From Aphidius gifuensis (Eukaryota > Arthropoda > Insecta > Hymenoptera > Braconidae), in contig NC_057788.1 of the NCBI RefSeq assembly GCF_014905175.1, forward strand, positions 24,026,154-24,090,153: DNA of 64,000 nucleotides, read 5' to 3'. Within the stretch, counting starts at the first letter, position 1, and each line of letters starts with the position of its first letter. A program made the position numbers and the translations under genes. Shown piece by piece: positions 8,864 through 20,200 of the stretch. The notes below the pieces were generated by a model. The model saw nothing but the letters and a program-made list of their open reading frames with translations. It was not told the origin of the DNA and did no database searches.

Positions 8864-11857
8864 TTACTGGCCAAAAGCTGCAACTGCTGCTGTGAAAAAA
8901 CTAAAAAAAATTTTTATACGTTTGATGGTGTCATTGAAAAAATTAAATGTCAAAAGACCATCTGGATTATTTTTAATGACTTCTTCATAGTTTTCGTTAA
9001 TTGCATCAACAGCATTATCAGCTTCTTTATAATTTTCAATTAACTTTTCAATTTTACCAGTAATATTTTGTATTTTTCCAAGTTGATTTGTCAAAACATT
9101 TCCAATTATTGGTATTGTCTCTTTAACAAATGATGAAATTTCTTTGTTAACAATTTTAGTATGATTTTTAAAAATTTCATCAGGAATATAACCATTTAAA
9201 TTTGATAAATCATTAATTGATTTTTTTTTTTCATTATTTTTAATTTCAATACCATTTTTCCATATTTCATTTTCAACATAATCATTTGGTATTTTATAAT
9301 TAGCATTTCTTTTTCCACGATAAATATATTTATGATTTTTTTTTTCTGCATTTTTAATTTTTTCTTGATGTTTCATCATTAATCGTTTATATTTTGGCTT
9401 CATTTTATCATCACTAATATTTTCTAAATTTTTTACAGTAGTGCTTTTATTTTCATTAATGTTTTTTATATTTTTTTCACTACTTGCATTATTTTTTAAT
9501 TCTTTTTTTTTTGATGAACATTTGTCACATCTTGGTGCTGTATGAACTAAATGAAAATTATTTACATTATCATTTGAATCATTGACAGCTTGAAGAATAT
9601 CTTCATCTTGTATTGGCAACATGACAGAACGTTTAACTATTTTAGCTTTATTTTTTTCTGTCTTTTTTTTTGTATCAGTTGGTGATGTTGTTGATGGTTC
9701 ATCATGATTTAATTTATTTCTCAATTGTTTAAAATGTTTGTGCCTTTTTTGTTTATGATCTTCAAATAAAATCTTTCTTAATTTTTCATCTTGAGCTTGA
9801 GCTACAGCAGGATCTTTTTGATTTTTTTTATTTTTATGTTTCATTCTTATACTTGAATGAGTATCATTTTTTCCTTCATCATTAACAGGCTCTTTTGTAT
9901 CTTGTTGGTTTTTCTTTTTTTTATGTTTTAATTTATTCATTGATTTATGATTTTTTTCATGTTTTTCAGTTGATGTATTCTCAATTGTCTTTACTGTAGT
10001 TGATGTACTTGATGGTGTTGATTGTTTAGCAGCTTTTGCTGATTTCAGTGCAGTTGACATAGTTGTTGAGATTGTCGTTGTTGTTGTTGATGTTGACGCT
10101 GCTGGTGGTGTCAATAGTCTGAGCTTTCTTTTTTTTACTTGATTTGTTGATGTTTCTGCTGTTGATTTTTGTGTTTTTTCACGATTCTTGTCAGCACGTT
10201 GACGAGGTCTTTCAGTGACATGACGTGCATGCTTTACCTTGGGTGCTTCATTTGCTGCATCTTCATGTAATTTTGGAAGAATTTCTGATGACTTCGACAA
10301 ACCTTTTTGTAATTCTTCAGCTTTATTGAGGTGCTTTGAATTACTTGACATGTCTTGGCTTATTTTATCATCATTAGTTGGATTTTTATCATTTATTTTT
10401 TCAATCAATTTATCATGATTATCATTTTGTTCTTCATTTGCTGTTGTGTCTCTTCTTTCTCTTGAAATTATTACAAATTTTTTGTTCATTCTTTGGCCTC
10501 TACTTTTGGCCAATGAACGTTCATTTTTTTTTGCATTAATTTTACAATTTTTACACAAATGAGTTACAACATTTCGTGTTGATCTGCATTGACAATCTCT
10601 CTGATTATTATCATCTTCAAATATCATTTCATTATTTAAAATTGTATTTATATCTTGAATGCTACGTTTTTGTCTAACATTTTTATTTTTATTATTGTTT
10701 GCATTCATTTTCATGTGTTTATTTGTATTATAACTTGGTGCTTTTGAGCTGACAATATCAGAAAAATCATCTGAAGATTGATTTAAATTTTCTTCCTTGG
10801 TCTCTATAAAACTTTCAAAATTACTTGATTTTTTCATTCGCCCTCCTACTGGAATTACATCATCATCATCATCATCTTCAACTTCATCAACTTTAATTTT
10901 TCCAACTTCAACATGAACATCTCCCGTGGGAAAATTTTCAAGACGTGGTAATCTTTCAAAACCGTAAAAGTTATTTTCTTGGCTTTCTGACTTGTGATTT
11001 TTTAATGTCAATTTAGCAGGTTTTTTTTTGTCTGAATTATGTTTTTGAATTCGTTCTAATAATAATTTTCTTTCTTCAATTTTATTTGTCTTTTTTGATG
11101 TTGATGGACGACTGAGTTTTTTATCAGTGTCTCTTTTTTTTCTTGCAAGCATAGTACCTTGTTCTTTTTTAAATTTTTGACGTTTAAGTTGTTCATCAGC
11201 TAGCATATTATAGATAGCACGTAAATTTTGTTCAACTACTTCAGATATACTGGCTCTTTTGGTTTTTCGACTTTTTAATAGTTCATTTAAAAAATTATCA
11301 TCATTATTGGTACCAGCTTGTGTTGATTTTTCATTATCTATTGAATCATATAAACTATATGACTTGTCATTTAAATTTTTTAGACCACTCTCAATTTTTT
11401 TAATTAAATTTATTGCATCAGGAATTTTATCACTATCAATAATATCACCATCAGTATTTTGTCTGTCATTGTATTGCATTGGATATTTCATTCGTAATTC
11501 TAATTCACTCACACGTTTTTTGTATTCTTCAAGTTTTGTTTTCATGTCTTCTTCAGACTCAGTTTCATTTGTATTGACTGGTAATTTTTCGTAAAAACCA
11601 ATGTGAGCATATTTATTTTTTTTATCATCGTAAATTTCTCGTCTTCTCAATAATTTTTCAAGACGTTCCATGTCTCTTTTAGCATTTATTTTTTTCATAA
11701 TATTGTAAATTGATTTACGACTTCCTTCTATATTTTCGTCAGTACTTTCTTTGCTTGAAGTATTTTCATCAGATTCTGCAATACTCAAGTGTTTTGAAAA
11801 CTTTTCAAGAATCATTTTATCAGCGTATTCATTTTCTCGGTCTTCACAAGATTTTAT
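8864..11857 (-). CDS. Terminal exon coding the heparanase tail
   Basis: One exon, open for 997 codons, entered in frame from exon 8 through a TTTTTCTAG acceptor at 11,860-11,858. Its first residues (IKSCEDRENEYADK) complete the GH79 C-terminus. The rest is highly charged, with many Lys, Asn, Glu and Ser. Visible items by approximate protein residue: ARKKRD near 707, an Asp run near 799, RQKRS near 867, two CxC/CxxC Cys clusters (CQC..., CKNC) near 890-910, RERRD near 936, a Thr/Ser-rich mucin-like patch near 1,050-1,065, IVKRS near 1,211, CDKC near 1,245 and YRGKRN near 1,316. The last 100 residues form Ile/Lys/Asn helices and end in a hydrophobic stretch (FFSFFTAAVAAFGQ). The RxKR-type sites suggest proprotein-convertase processing into several pieces. 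A separate gene here is unlikely, because no promoter or independent start is needed and the phase fits. Confidence 0.75.
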   Translation of the reverse strand: MKSCEDRENEYADKMILEKFSKHLSIAESDENTSSKESTDENIEGSRKSIYNIMKKINAKRDMERLEKLLRRREIYDDKKNKYAHIGFYEKLPVNTNETESEEDMKTKLEEYKKRVSELELRMKYPMQYNDRQNTDGDIIDSDKIPDAINLIKKIESGLKNLNDKSYSLYDSIDNEKSTQAGTNNDDNFLNELLKSRKTKRASISEVVEQNLRAIYNMLADEQLKRQKFKKEQGTMLARKKRDTDKKLSRPSTSKKTNKIEERKLLLERIQKHNSDKKKPAKLTLKNHKSESQENNFYGFERLPRLENFPTGDVHVEVGKIKVDEVEDDDDDDVIPVGGRMKKSSNFESFIETKEENLNQSSDDFSDIVSSKAPSYNTNKHMKMNANNNKNKNVRQKRSIQDINTILNNEMIFEDDNNQRDCQCRSTRNVVTHLCKNCKINAKKNERSLAKSRGQRMNKKFVIISRERRDTTANEEQNDNHDKLIEKINDKNPTNDDKISQDMSSNSKHLNKAEELQKGLSKSSEILPKLHEDAANEAPKVKHARHVTERPRQRADKNREKTQKSTAETSTNQVKKRKLRLLTPPAASTSTTTTTISTTMSTALKSAKAAKQSTPSSTSTTVKTIENTSTEKHEKNHKSMNKLKHKKKKNQQDTKEPVNDEGKNDTHSSIRMKHKNKKNQKDPAVAQAQDEKLRKILFEDHKQKRHKHFKQLRNKLNHDEPSTTSPTDTKKKTEKNKAKIVKRSVMLPIQDEDILQAVNDSNDNVNNFHLVHTAPRCDKCSSKKKELKNNASSEKNIKNINENKSTTVKNLENISDDKMKPKYKRLMMKHQEKIKNAEKKNHKYIYRGKRNANYKIPNDYVENEIWKNGIEIKNNEKKKSINDLSNLNGYIPDEIFKNHTKIVNKEISSFVKETIPIIGNVLTNQLGKIQNITGKIEKLIENYKEADNAVDAINENYEEVIKNNPDGLLTFNFFNDTIKRIKIFFSFFTAAVAAFGQ

Positions 11858-14215
11858 CTAGAAAAATATAATAAAAAATAAAAAAAAGTTAATTCCATCT
11901 TTACAGTAATAAAAAAAATTGCAGAAAGGAATAGTAAACAAAAAAAAATAAAATATATATATATATATTTTATGCAATTCTTTTTCTGTTATTTACTCTC
12001 AAGTTTTCACAGAAAAAGTAAATATCTCGAGGCTTTTTATTTTTTTAGTTAAGTGCTTGTTGAAGAAAAAAAAAAAAAAAAAAGGAAGAAACCAAGATTA
12101 AAAAGTGCGTTTGCTTACTTTTATGTCAGGAATAACCCAGAAACCAATTCCACCAGATGGAAGTTTCATAGATATTCCTTTTTCACTTGTGACCACAGCT
12201 GGCTTGAGTTCAGGCATGTCCTTTTCATTTTCTAGTTTTAGTGTCTCGTTGTTCAAAAGTACGGTCCTAAAACAACCATCCATAACTTTTAGTTATATTA
12301 AAATATAAAACTTTATTAACAAAATTAAAAAAAGTAAAAAAAAAAATAAAAATAAAATTGAATAACGTAGTAATTTATATTTATCATAAAAATTAATTAA
12401 CTCACTCGGAAAACATTTGATTATTAGCATCAAAACCTGGTAATAAAATATATTTATGAAGTGTTTTAATCTTAATTCCTTTAAGATTAATAACAAGTCT
12501 AGTAGATGCTAAATTTATGCCAAAAATTGTTATTGAACCTTTCTCATATCTTGATGAAGGTTTTGTACATTGACAATATACATTAATATGACTTGGATTT
12601 TCAGTTATTATTTTTGCATCTAAAACCTCACGTCCAACAAGAGTTTTGTGTAAAACAGATACCCAAAAATCCTATATAAATAAAATAATAATAATTATCA
12701 TAAAAAGTTTAATTAAAAATTCAAGTATATATTCTAATAATAATAATAATAATGTATGATGATTTACTGGAGTTGGTTTAAAGAGATTTGAATTAAGTGG
12801 TTGTCTCATTAAAACTTGTACACCAAGTTTTGCTGAATTTCCTAAACGTCTTGTCCAAATGAGTGCACCTAAAAATTGATCCTTGCACTCTTCGGGTTTT
12901 GATTCAACTAAAATGAAAAAAACAAAAAAAATAAATTAGTATGTAGTTATATATTTATAAAAATATTAATTGTAAATTGAGATTTACCAAGCCAAAGTGG
13001 TTTTTTCGCGTTATTCCGACCGATAATACGATGAAGTGTTTCTTTGTCGTAAGCCAAACTGTCATGATGAATCAATACACCACTTTTAGAGTCCAATGTT
13101 ATACTGGCAAAATCACTTGATAAAAAAAAAAAAAAAAATGAATAACATTAATAAATCAAATATGAGTAGCCAAATTAATTTTTTTTTTTTTTATATACTT
13201 ACGGATGCCATGTTATTGCTGACAATGCATCTGATCCAGTACTCATGTATTCTTGTAAATAAATTTGGTCATGAGCAGTTTTCATTGTTACAATATCAGG
13301 TCCAGTAATTGTAGCCTTTGAATATCTTGGAAATGCTTCTAACATATTTTTCAATCGCATTAAATTTTTTCCTAATTCTTTTCCACTCATGTCACATCTT
13401 GTTTGACATTCTGTAAATGACAAATACAATCAATATTTATTATTAATTGCTTAATTAGGCTAATAGATGATTAAAATTAATTACCATATCCAAGCTGCCA
13501 ACTGACATTGTAACCCTTTTCATCACTGAATGAGATAAGATCTAGTACATTTCTCGAATCCCAAATTTTATCTCTAAAACCACCAATATCTTCGGAATGT
13601 TGTTGGGGTGCTACAGCAGCAAGCACGCTCAGACCTGCATTCTCTGCCCATTGATTTAGCATACTCCAGTTACCCGCTATCATTCCAAATGTAATATTAT
13701 CATTATTGATTTAATTATATAAATACAAAGACACGTTTATTAATTAGAATGTTAAAATATAATTAATTTATACGTCTTATTTAGAAATTTAATTAAATAT
13801 TAATTAGCCTTACATGTCAATACGAAGCTTGAATCATCATTTGTAATATTATTTTTTTGAAATATGTAAGAATTACTTTTTGGTCCTGCAATTCTAACAA
13901 AAGCTGGTGACAATGCTTTAGCCATATTTATATTTCTTTCTGAATTATTTCTATAAAATATCAAATTAAATATTATTATATTATTTGTTTAGATGAAAAA
14001 TTAAAATTAATAATTATTTGATTTACTCACTTAAATAAAGCACCATTAAATATAACATTTGAATCAAGAGTGATGCTTAGAAATCGTTCATCCGTTAGAG
14101 TCATTGGTTTTTTTCCATAAATTGATAAAATAATTTTTTCAGCTTGAAAACAATCATAATTGATTGTTAATAAAATCAAAATAAAAAATACTTTTGCAGA
14201 ATTTAAATCTGCCAT
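8864..14215 (-). CDS. Heparanase-type GH79 protein with very long C-terminal tail
   Basis: Nine exons give 1,465 residues: 14031-14215, 13814-13950, 13485-13676, 13203-13410, 12988-13115, 12768-12907, 12406-12671, 12119-12266 and 8864-11857. All junctions are GT-AG and keep frame. Residues 1 to about 25 are a signal peptide (hydrophobic VFFILILLTINY, then CFQA). Residues 26 to about 470 follow heparanase end to end: LSPAFVRIAGPKSN (human LSPAYLRFGGTKTD), GYNVSWQLGYEC, ITWHP, KKPLWLVES and the final WVIPDIKIKSC. By alignment with human Glu225 and Glu343, the acid/base is Glu172 (codon split by an intron) and the nucleophile is Glu285; both are kept, though human GNEP reads GYEC here. The human linker excised on activation is missing, so the enzyme would be single-chain. 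Expected role: endo-glucuronidase on heparan sulfate or a related chain outside the cell. The 997-residue last exon is unusual and is described separately. Confidence 0.85.
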
Positions 14216-17200
14216 TTTAAGTTTTTAAAAACTTTTATCAATTATTTTATTTTGATCAATACTATTATTTATTTGTATTATTTTTAAAATATAACAAGAA
14301 AATGTTTGATAAACGTGATGAAATATGTTGAAAGTCGTATCACAAGTTTTTTGTCATAACGATAATAAACTTTTAAATATAACTATTTAAGTGAATATAA
14401 AACTTTTGAATAAGACTTATTTAAGTTGAGAGAGCACAAGTGTCTCGGGTGCTTTTCAATCATAAACTGAAAATATATAATTCATTTTTTTTTTATTCAA
14501 CAGTTATGAAAAACCTCTGTTAATGCAAAAATTTAAAAATAAAAAATGCAGGATCGTTATTTTTTTTTTTTTTATTATTATGATATTCTTTTTTTTTTTT
14601 TTTACCAGGTTAAATTAGTTTTGAAATAATACCGCGTTCCAGGTCATTGATTGTGTAAATTTATTGAATGGCATCAAGGTTGCATGAAAATTCTATACGT
14701 TTGCAAAAATTTTACATTGCAAAGCAGACAATTGTCCCAAATAGTATATATGAAAACAAAAAAATAAAATAAATAAATGAATAATTAAATTATAAAAAAA
14801 ACAATTATTAATTTCATTAATTAAATTATTTATAATGATTATTATTTGGAAAGGTTAAATAATTGAAAAATACACTTTCATAACATTATTGTTTTTTATT
14901 ACGTTTTTTTTTTTTTTTTTTTCCTCTTTTTTTGTGGTTTAGAACTAAATAACATAAACTAAATTTTTTTTTATTAATTATTTTCATTTTCATCGGGATT
15001 CTATGAATAATAATAGTGATAGAAGCTATAACGATTTTTGACCCAGCCCCAACTCAAACGCTTTATACTATATTATTTCGGTTGTTGACAATTTATTTGA
15101 CTTGAAGATTGACATGCTGATGACATTCTCGCTCGTTAAATTTAAACTTGCGTCCAGTTGGAAATTCTAGGGTTCGATTTATTTTGAAATCTTAAGTAAA
15201 TCAACGGTGTTTTTTTTCTCTGTTGGTTTCTTTTTCTCGGTTTTTTTTTGTTTGTGTTAAATGTTTAGTGTCTTTTTTTATTGTTTTTTTATTTAATTGT
15301 TGGTTTGTGTTGAAAAGTTTTGTTCTCAGTTGTTTTTATCAATATTAATATATAATTATGAATTTATATATATATCTAACAACAATATAATATTATCATC
15401 GTCGTCAATTTTTTTTTTTTTTTTAAATGTTTACATAATAATATTATATTCAACAACAAATTAACGTGTGTTTTTGTGTTTTTTTTTTTTTTGACGCTAA
15501 GCAATCTAAATATTATTTATTAAAAAATTTTTAATTTAACGAATTAATTTTTTAATTATTTGTCCAGAGTTGCTTGTTTGCGTTAATTTTTTAAATCTAT
15601 ATATCCTCCATGTTTATTTTTTCAATAATTTAAATTATTTTTTACATTAAATTCAGAGTGTTGAATTATTCAATTTTTGTATATGGTCAGAGTTGGTTTT
15701 TAAAATAAAATAAGCGTGGATATATATTGTGTTGTTTGTGTCAAAATTTTTGAATGATTTATTATCAATTTTCGAGAATGGGAAAAAATTTTAAAATATC
15801 TTGGAACCTTCGATCGCAGATAGATGATGGATTTGAATTAAATATTCATTTCTTTACTTTGTGTTAGTTAACTCATAGACTTGTTTTTTTTTTTTTTTTT
15901 TTTATAGGCATTAGTATTGCTTTTAGGTTAAAAGTTTATTTCTTTTTTTTTTTTCAAAATTATTATTATATTTTTCTTTTAAAAATTTATCAACTCGTTT
16001 GTTCATTAAATTCGTCAGTTGATCTTTCTGTAAATCTCATACAAGTCCGTGCAAAAGGTCAGATATTTATACTCGATATTTTATACAATTTTTTAAAATT
16101 ATTATTTTCACTTTGGCAGTTGAAAAAAACAATTTTTATTATTTGTTTTCTATTTTTTTATATCGTAACTTTTGGATTTTATTATTATATATATATTTTT
16201 TTTTCTTAGTTTCTGGTTCTTTATAATTTCCAATTTGTCAATTACTTTCATTCTTTTTTATTATTTTTCCTTATCGTTTGATAATCATTTCGCGTTCTCC
16301 TTTTTTTTTCCCCACACGTACAAAGCTAGAGTCCAATTTTTTAACTAGTCATTTTTCTTGTTTAAAGCTTTTTATTACTAATAACTTTTTTAATAACATA
16401 ATTCACAACTTAATTACTATCTCACTTTGCTACTTTTTATATATATTTTGCGAATAATATAATTACAATTTATTCATCATATTTTAAAACAATGCTCAAT
16501 ATAATCTTTGAAAACTTTTTTTTTTTATCTTTATAATGCGTTGTGTCGTTGTCTCTGAATAGTCATAAATTGTTATTTTTTATATGTAACATTAAATTGG
16601 AAATTTATAAACTTTTTTTTTGGTTTTTCAATTTTTTTTTTTTTGTTTTCTTTGAATATTCTGAATTTTTCACTGAAAGGATTTATTCGTAAAGAAAAAA
16701 TCCTGAATTTATAGTTATATCAAAGTTATTAATATTATTTTTTTTTTATTTTTTTTAATATTTCAGTGTTGTTTTTATTATTTTTTCTTTTAATTTAAAT
16801 TTTACGCTAGTCATTGAAAGCTTTCATCACACTTTGTTGAATTTTATTTTTTTTTATTTTTCGTTAAGAACTATTTACATAGAAAAATTCTCTCAGTTCT
16901 TTCGGCGTATTAAAAACATGACACATTGATTTTTTTTATAATTTATTTTCCTAATCATCCAACATTAACAAATTTCTCAATCTTTCAATTTGAAAAAAAA
17001 CTTTTTATTTCTATAACCCATATTTGTTGTGACACATACTGAGTTTTTATTTGTTAACATAAAAATTTTAAATGAATAATAAACATTTTTTTTATTTTTA
17101 ATTAAAAAATTTTTTAAATTTTTATACAATTTTACTTAGGACAAATAAAAACTCTTCTTTTTTTTCGTCTTTGACGGTTTTATTTTATTCTTTTTTAAAT

Positions 17201-20200
17201 TTTTTTAATTATCATTAATTTTATCTCTTTGGAACCTACAAAAAAAAAAAAAAAAAAAAACATTAAAAAATAAACAAATTGAGTATATAACACATAAATT
17301 TCACTTTTTTTTTTTCTTTATTTAATTTAATTTTTATCATATCACGTGCCACATTGCCTAGATAGGGCTTAGGGTGGCTTCAAAAAAACTAAAATTAAAA
17401 TAATAAAAAAGTAACACTTTATTATTAATTTTAAGATGAAAAAGAGGATAAAACAAATTAGACGAACAAAGACGAAATATTAATTATAATGCACGTAAAG
17501 TTATTTAACTGATTTGAATATTCAACAGTAATTCAATAATTTTTTTGTCATTTAAATTTTTTTATTTTATAAATTTAATCATTGAATTTAGAACGCGGCG
17601 ATTGTGTTTGGACAGCTTATAGATTCTCGAATCGTAGCATCCATTTAGTCAATCATTACATTGTGCATTTGAAATAATTGTATATTAATTTCATTTCAAA
17701 TATTAATTTTGGGAGACCGATATTAAGCGTGCACGACAGAAATAGGTTATTTTTTTAAAAGTGCACACACACACACACAACAAATAATTATTGCATTTAC
17801 ATGTTTTTTTTTTGTTTGTTTGTTTGTTTTGTTTTTAATTTAACTAACATCAAGAGACACATATAGTTTATTTTTTTTTGTTTTTGAATATCGAGAAACA
17901 ACAACAGCATTAATTAGCATTCTAGTTAAAAATAGCATCATAGCAATTCCCACTTTTTATCATTTGATATTTGTCCTCATTTCGACACAAGATTAATTTT
18001 TTTTATTTTTAAATAGTTTTATAATGCAGTGTATGATTTTTTGCTGACACAAATAAATATACTGCTAAAACAATTAGCGAGTCAAGTTCCAACAGAGTTA
18101 ATTTAAAATTTCTTTTTTTTTTTTTTTTTTTTTTTAAATAAAGTAGTATTATTTTATTCAATTTTTATCTCAGCGAATAAAATAGATAAACACACATGCA
18201 CGTATATAGACACATAAAAGTGCGAACAAGAGGGAAAAGTTTTACTAAGAATATATAATTTATTTATAAATATATATATTTTTTATATATATGTATATAT
18301 ATTTATATAATCTATATATTATTCTTTATATAATTTATATAATTCAAGAAAAATTAATTCTCTGTTTTTTTTTTTTTTTTGTTTTGCTGTTTTCAAATAT
18401 ATTTTATATTTTTCTTCGGGTTTTTTTTTATTTGCGAGGACAGTCCATTGGAAGAAAAAAGATATGAGAACATGCCCTCATTGATAGTTGTGAAATAATG
18501 ATTGAATTACAATTTGTTTCTTTGCATTTTAAATATATTATTATCAATATTATTTTAATTTATTTTTGAGAAAAAAATAGCTAATCAAATATACATATTT
18601 GGGTAGTAATTTTATTTTTACTTTAATCATTTTTTTTTTTTTTTTGTTTAATTAAGTAATTGACTTTGAGTAATATCGCATTGGATTTGATTCGCGGAAT
18701 TCACCAGAGAAAATTAATACAATTTTTTTAATATTTCAATGGAGAATATGGAAAAAAAAAAAAAAACAAAAATATATATAATTTTAGTATTGAATTGGAA
18801 TGGAGAAAGGAACGGCAAAATAGCTAGAAAAATAAATAAATAAATCGAGTAAATTTTTAATTTATTAGAGTACAAAAAATTTTTTTAAATGACAAGTCAT
18901 AAAATTTATTTGAATAGAGAAAGAGAGAGGATGAGACAGAGAGAAAGGTGTGAAATAAGAAAGACATTTGTGCCCAGGACCTCGTGTCCCATAAAATATT
19001 TCCCGCGTTATTTTTAATAATCAGAGTGGTGTCAATTGTTTAGTATATATCATCTTGACAAGTTTGATTCTATTATAATCTTTAAATGTCATTCATAAAA
19101 AATATATATGTCATTGTTTATGTATTGATGAAAAAATATATATAATAATGTATGTATATAGTAATGTTTATGTTACACATGTAATAATTGTTTTTATTGT
19201 TTGTTTTTATTGCTCGTGTATTATGAATTTTTGTATGAAGGGAAATTATTTTAAATTAAGGGAAAAATGGGAATTGGGCCCGAGGTCGTGTGGACGACAA
19301 AGAGGACACGAGCCAGTAACATCAACAACATACAAGCATTAAAATTTAACACGTATACATGCAACATTGAGATTGAATTTATAAACATGAAGATAAACAT
19401 TGAAAAATGCAGTTTTCTTTTTTCTTTTTTTTTTTTTTTTTACCGAGTATCTTTGAAAAACGCGTTGTGATATAGAATTTAAAATAATAAAAATAATAAA
19501 ATATTTTTTAAAAATTAAAATATCTCGAGATGGAGATTTTTTTTTTCTATTGTTAATAGTTTTATATTTTTTTCCACTGAAACGCGCTGATTCGAGGATG
19601 CAGTTCCGTCCAAACGTGAAAATGCCGCTCGTGAAAATATGTATTACGAAAAAAGAGTTTAAGAAAAAAAATATTTAAGAATAGACCAAAAAGTGGATGA
19701 AAAGGAAAAATAAAAAGAGGTAAAAAAAATTATGAAATTACCAGAGGGTATAAATTCCCAAGGGTTAATGGAATGAAGGGGTTTTTCATGGTGATTTATT
19801 TTTTATTTATTTAATTATTTATTATTATTTTTTTTTTCTAAATCCGCGAAAGTTTGAACAACGTTGCATAACAACGTTGAAATTAAAAAAATACTTTTTT
19901 TTTTTTTTTTTTTCACATATTTTTTTTGTTTTTTTTTTTTTCATACAAAAATGGTATGACGATTGCACAGTAATTTTTTTTTTTTTTTTTGAATTTTCAT
20001 AATCCCGTTTATACATAACTTTTTCTTGCTTTATTATTTATTATATTTTTTTTATACTTTCTTACATATTACAGTGACAATATTATTTTTTTTTTTTTGT
20101 CGGTCTCCCTTTATCCGCAGTGCCAAATTATTTATCTATCAGACATGAAAGTTCAACGCTTATTTATATATATATATATTATTTTTTTTTTGTTCTCTTT

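Noticed and set aside
11259..11594. 111-codon plus-strand frame
   Set aside because: Antisense to the heparanase tail exon; its Ser/Phe/Leu wording is the complement of Lys/Glu/Asn codons.
15150..15190. GGTTCGATT resembling a tRNA B box
   Set aside because: No matching A box, anticodon arm or acceptor stem at tRNA spacing.
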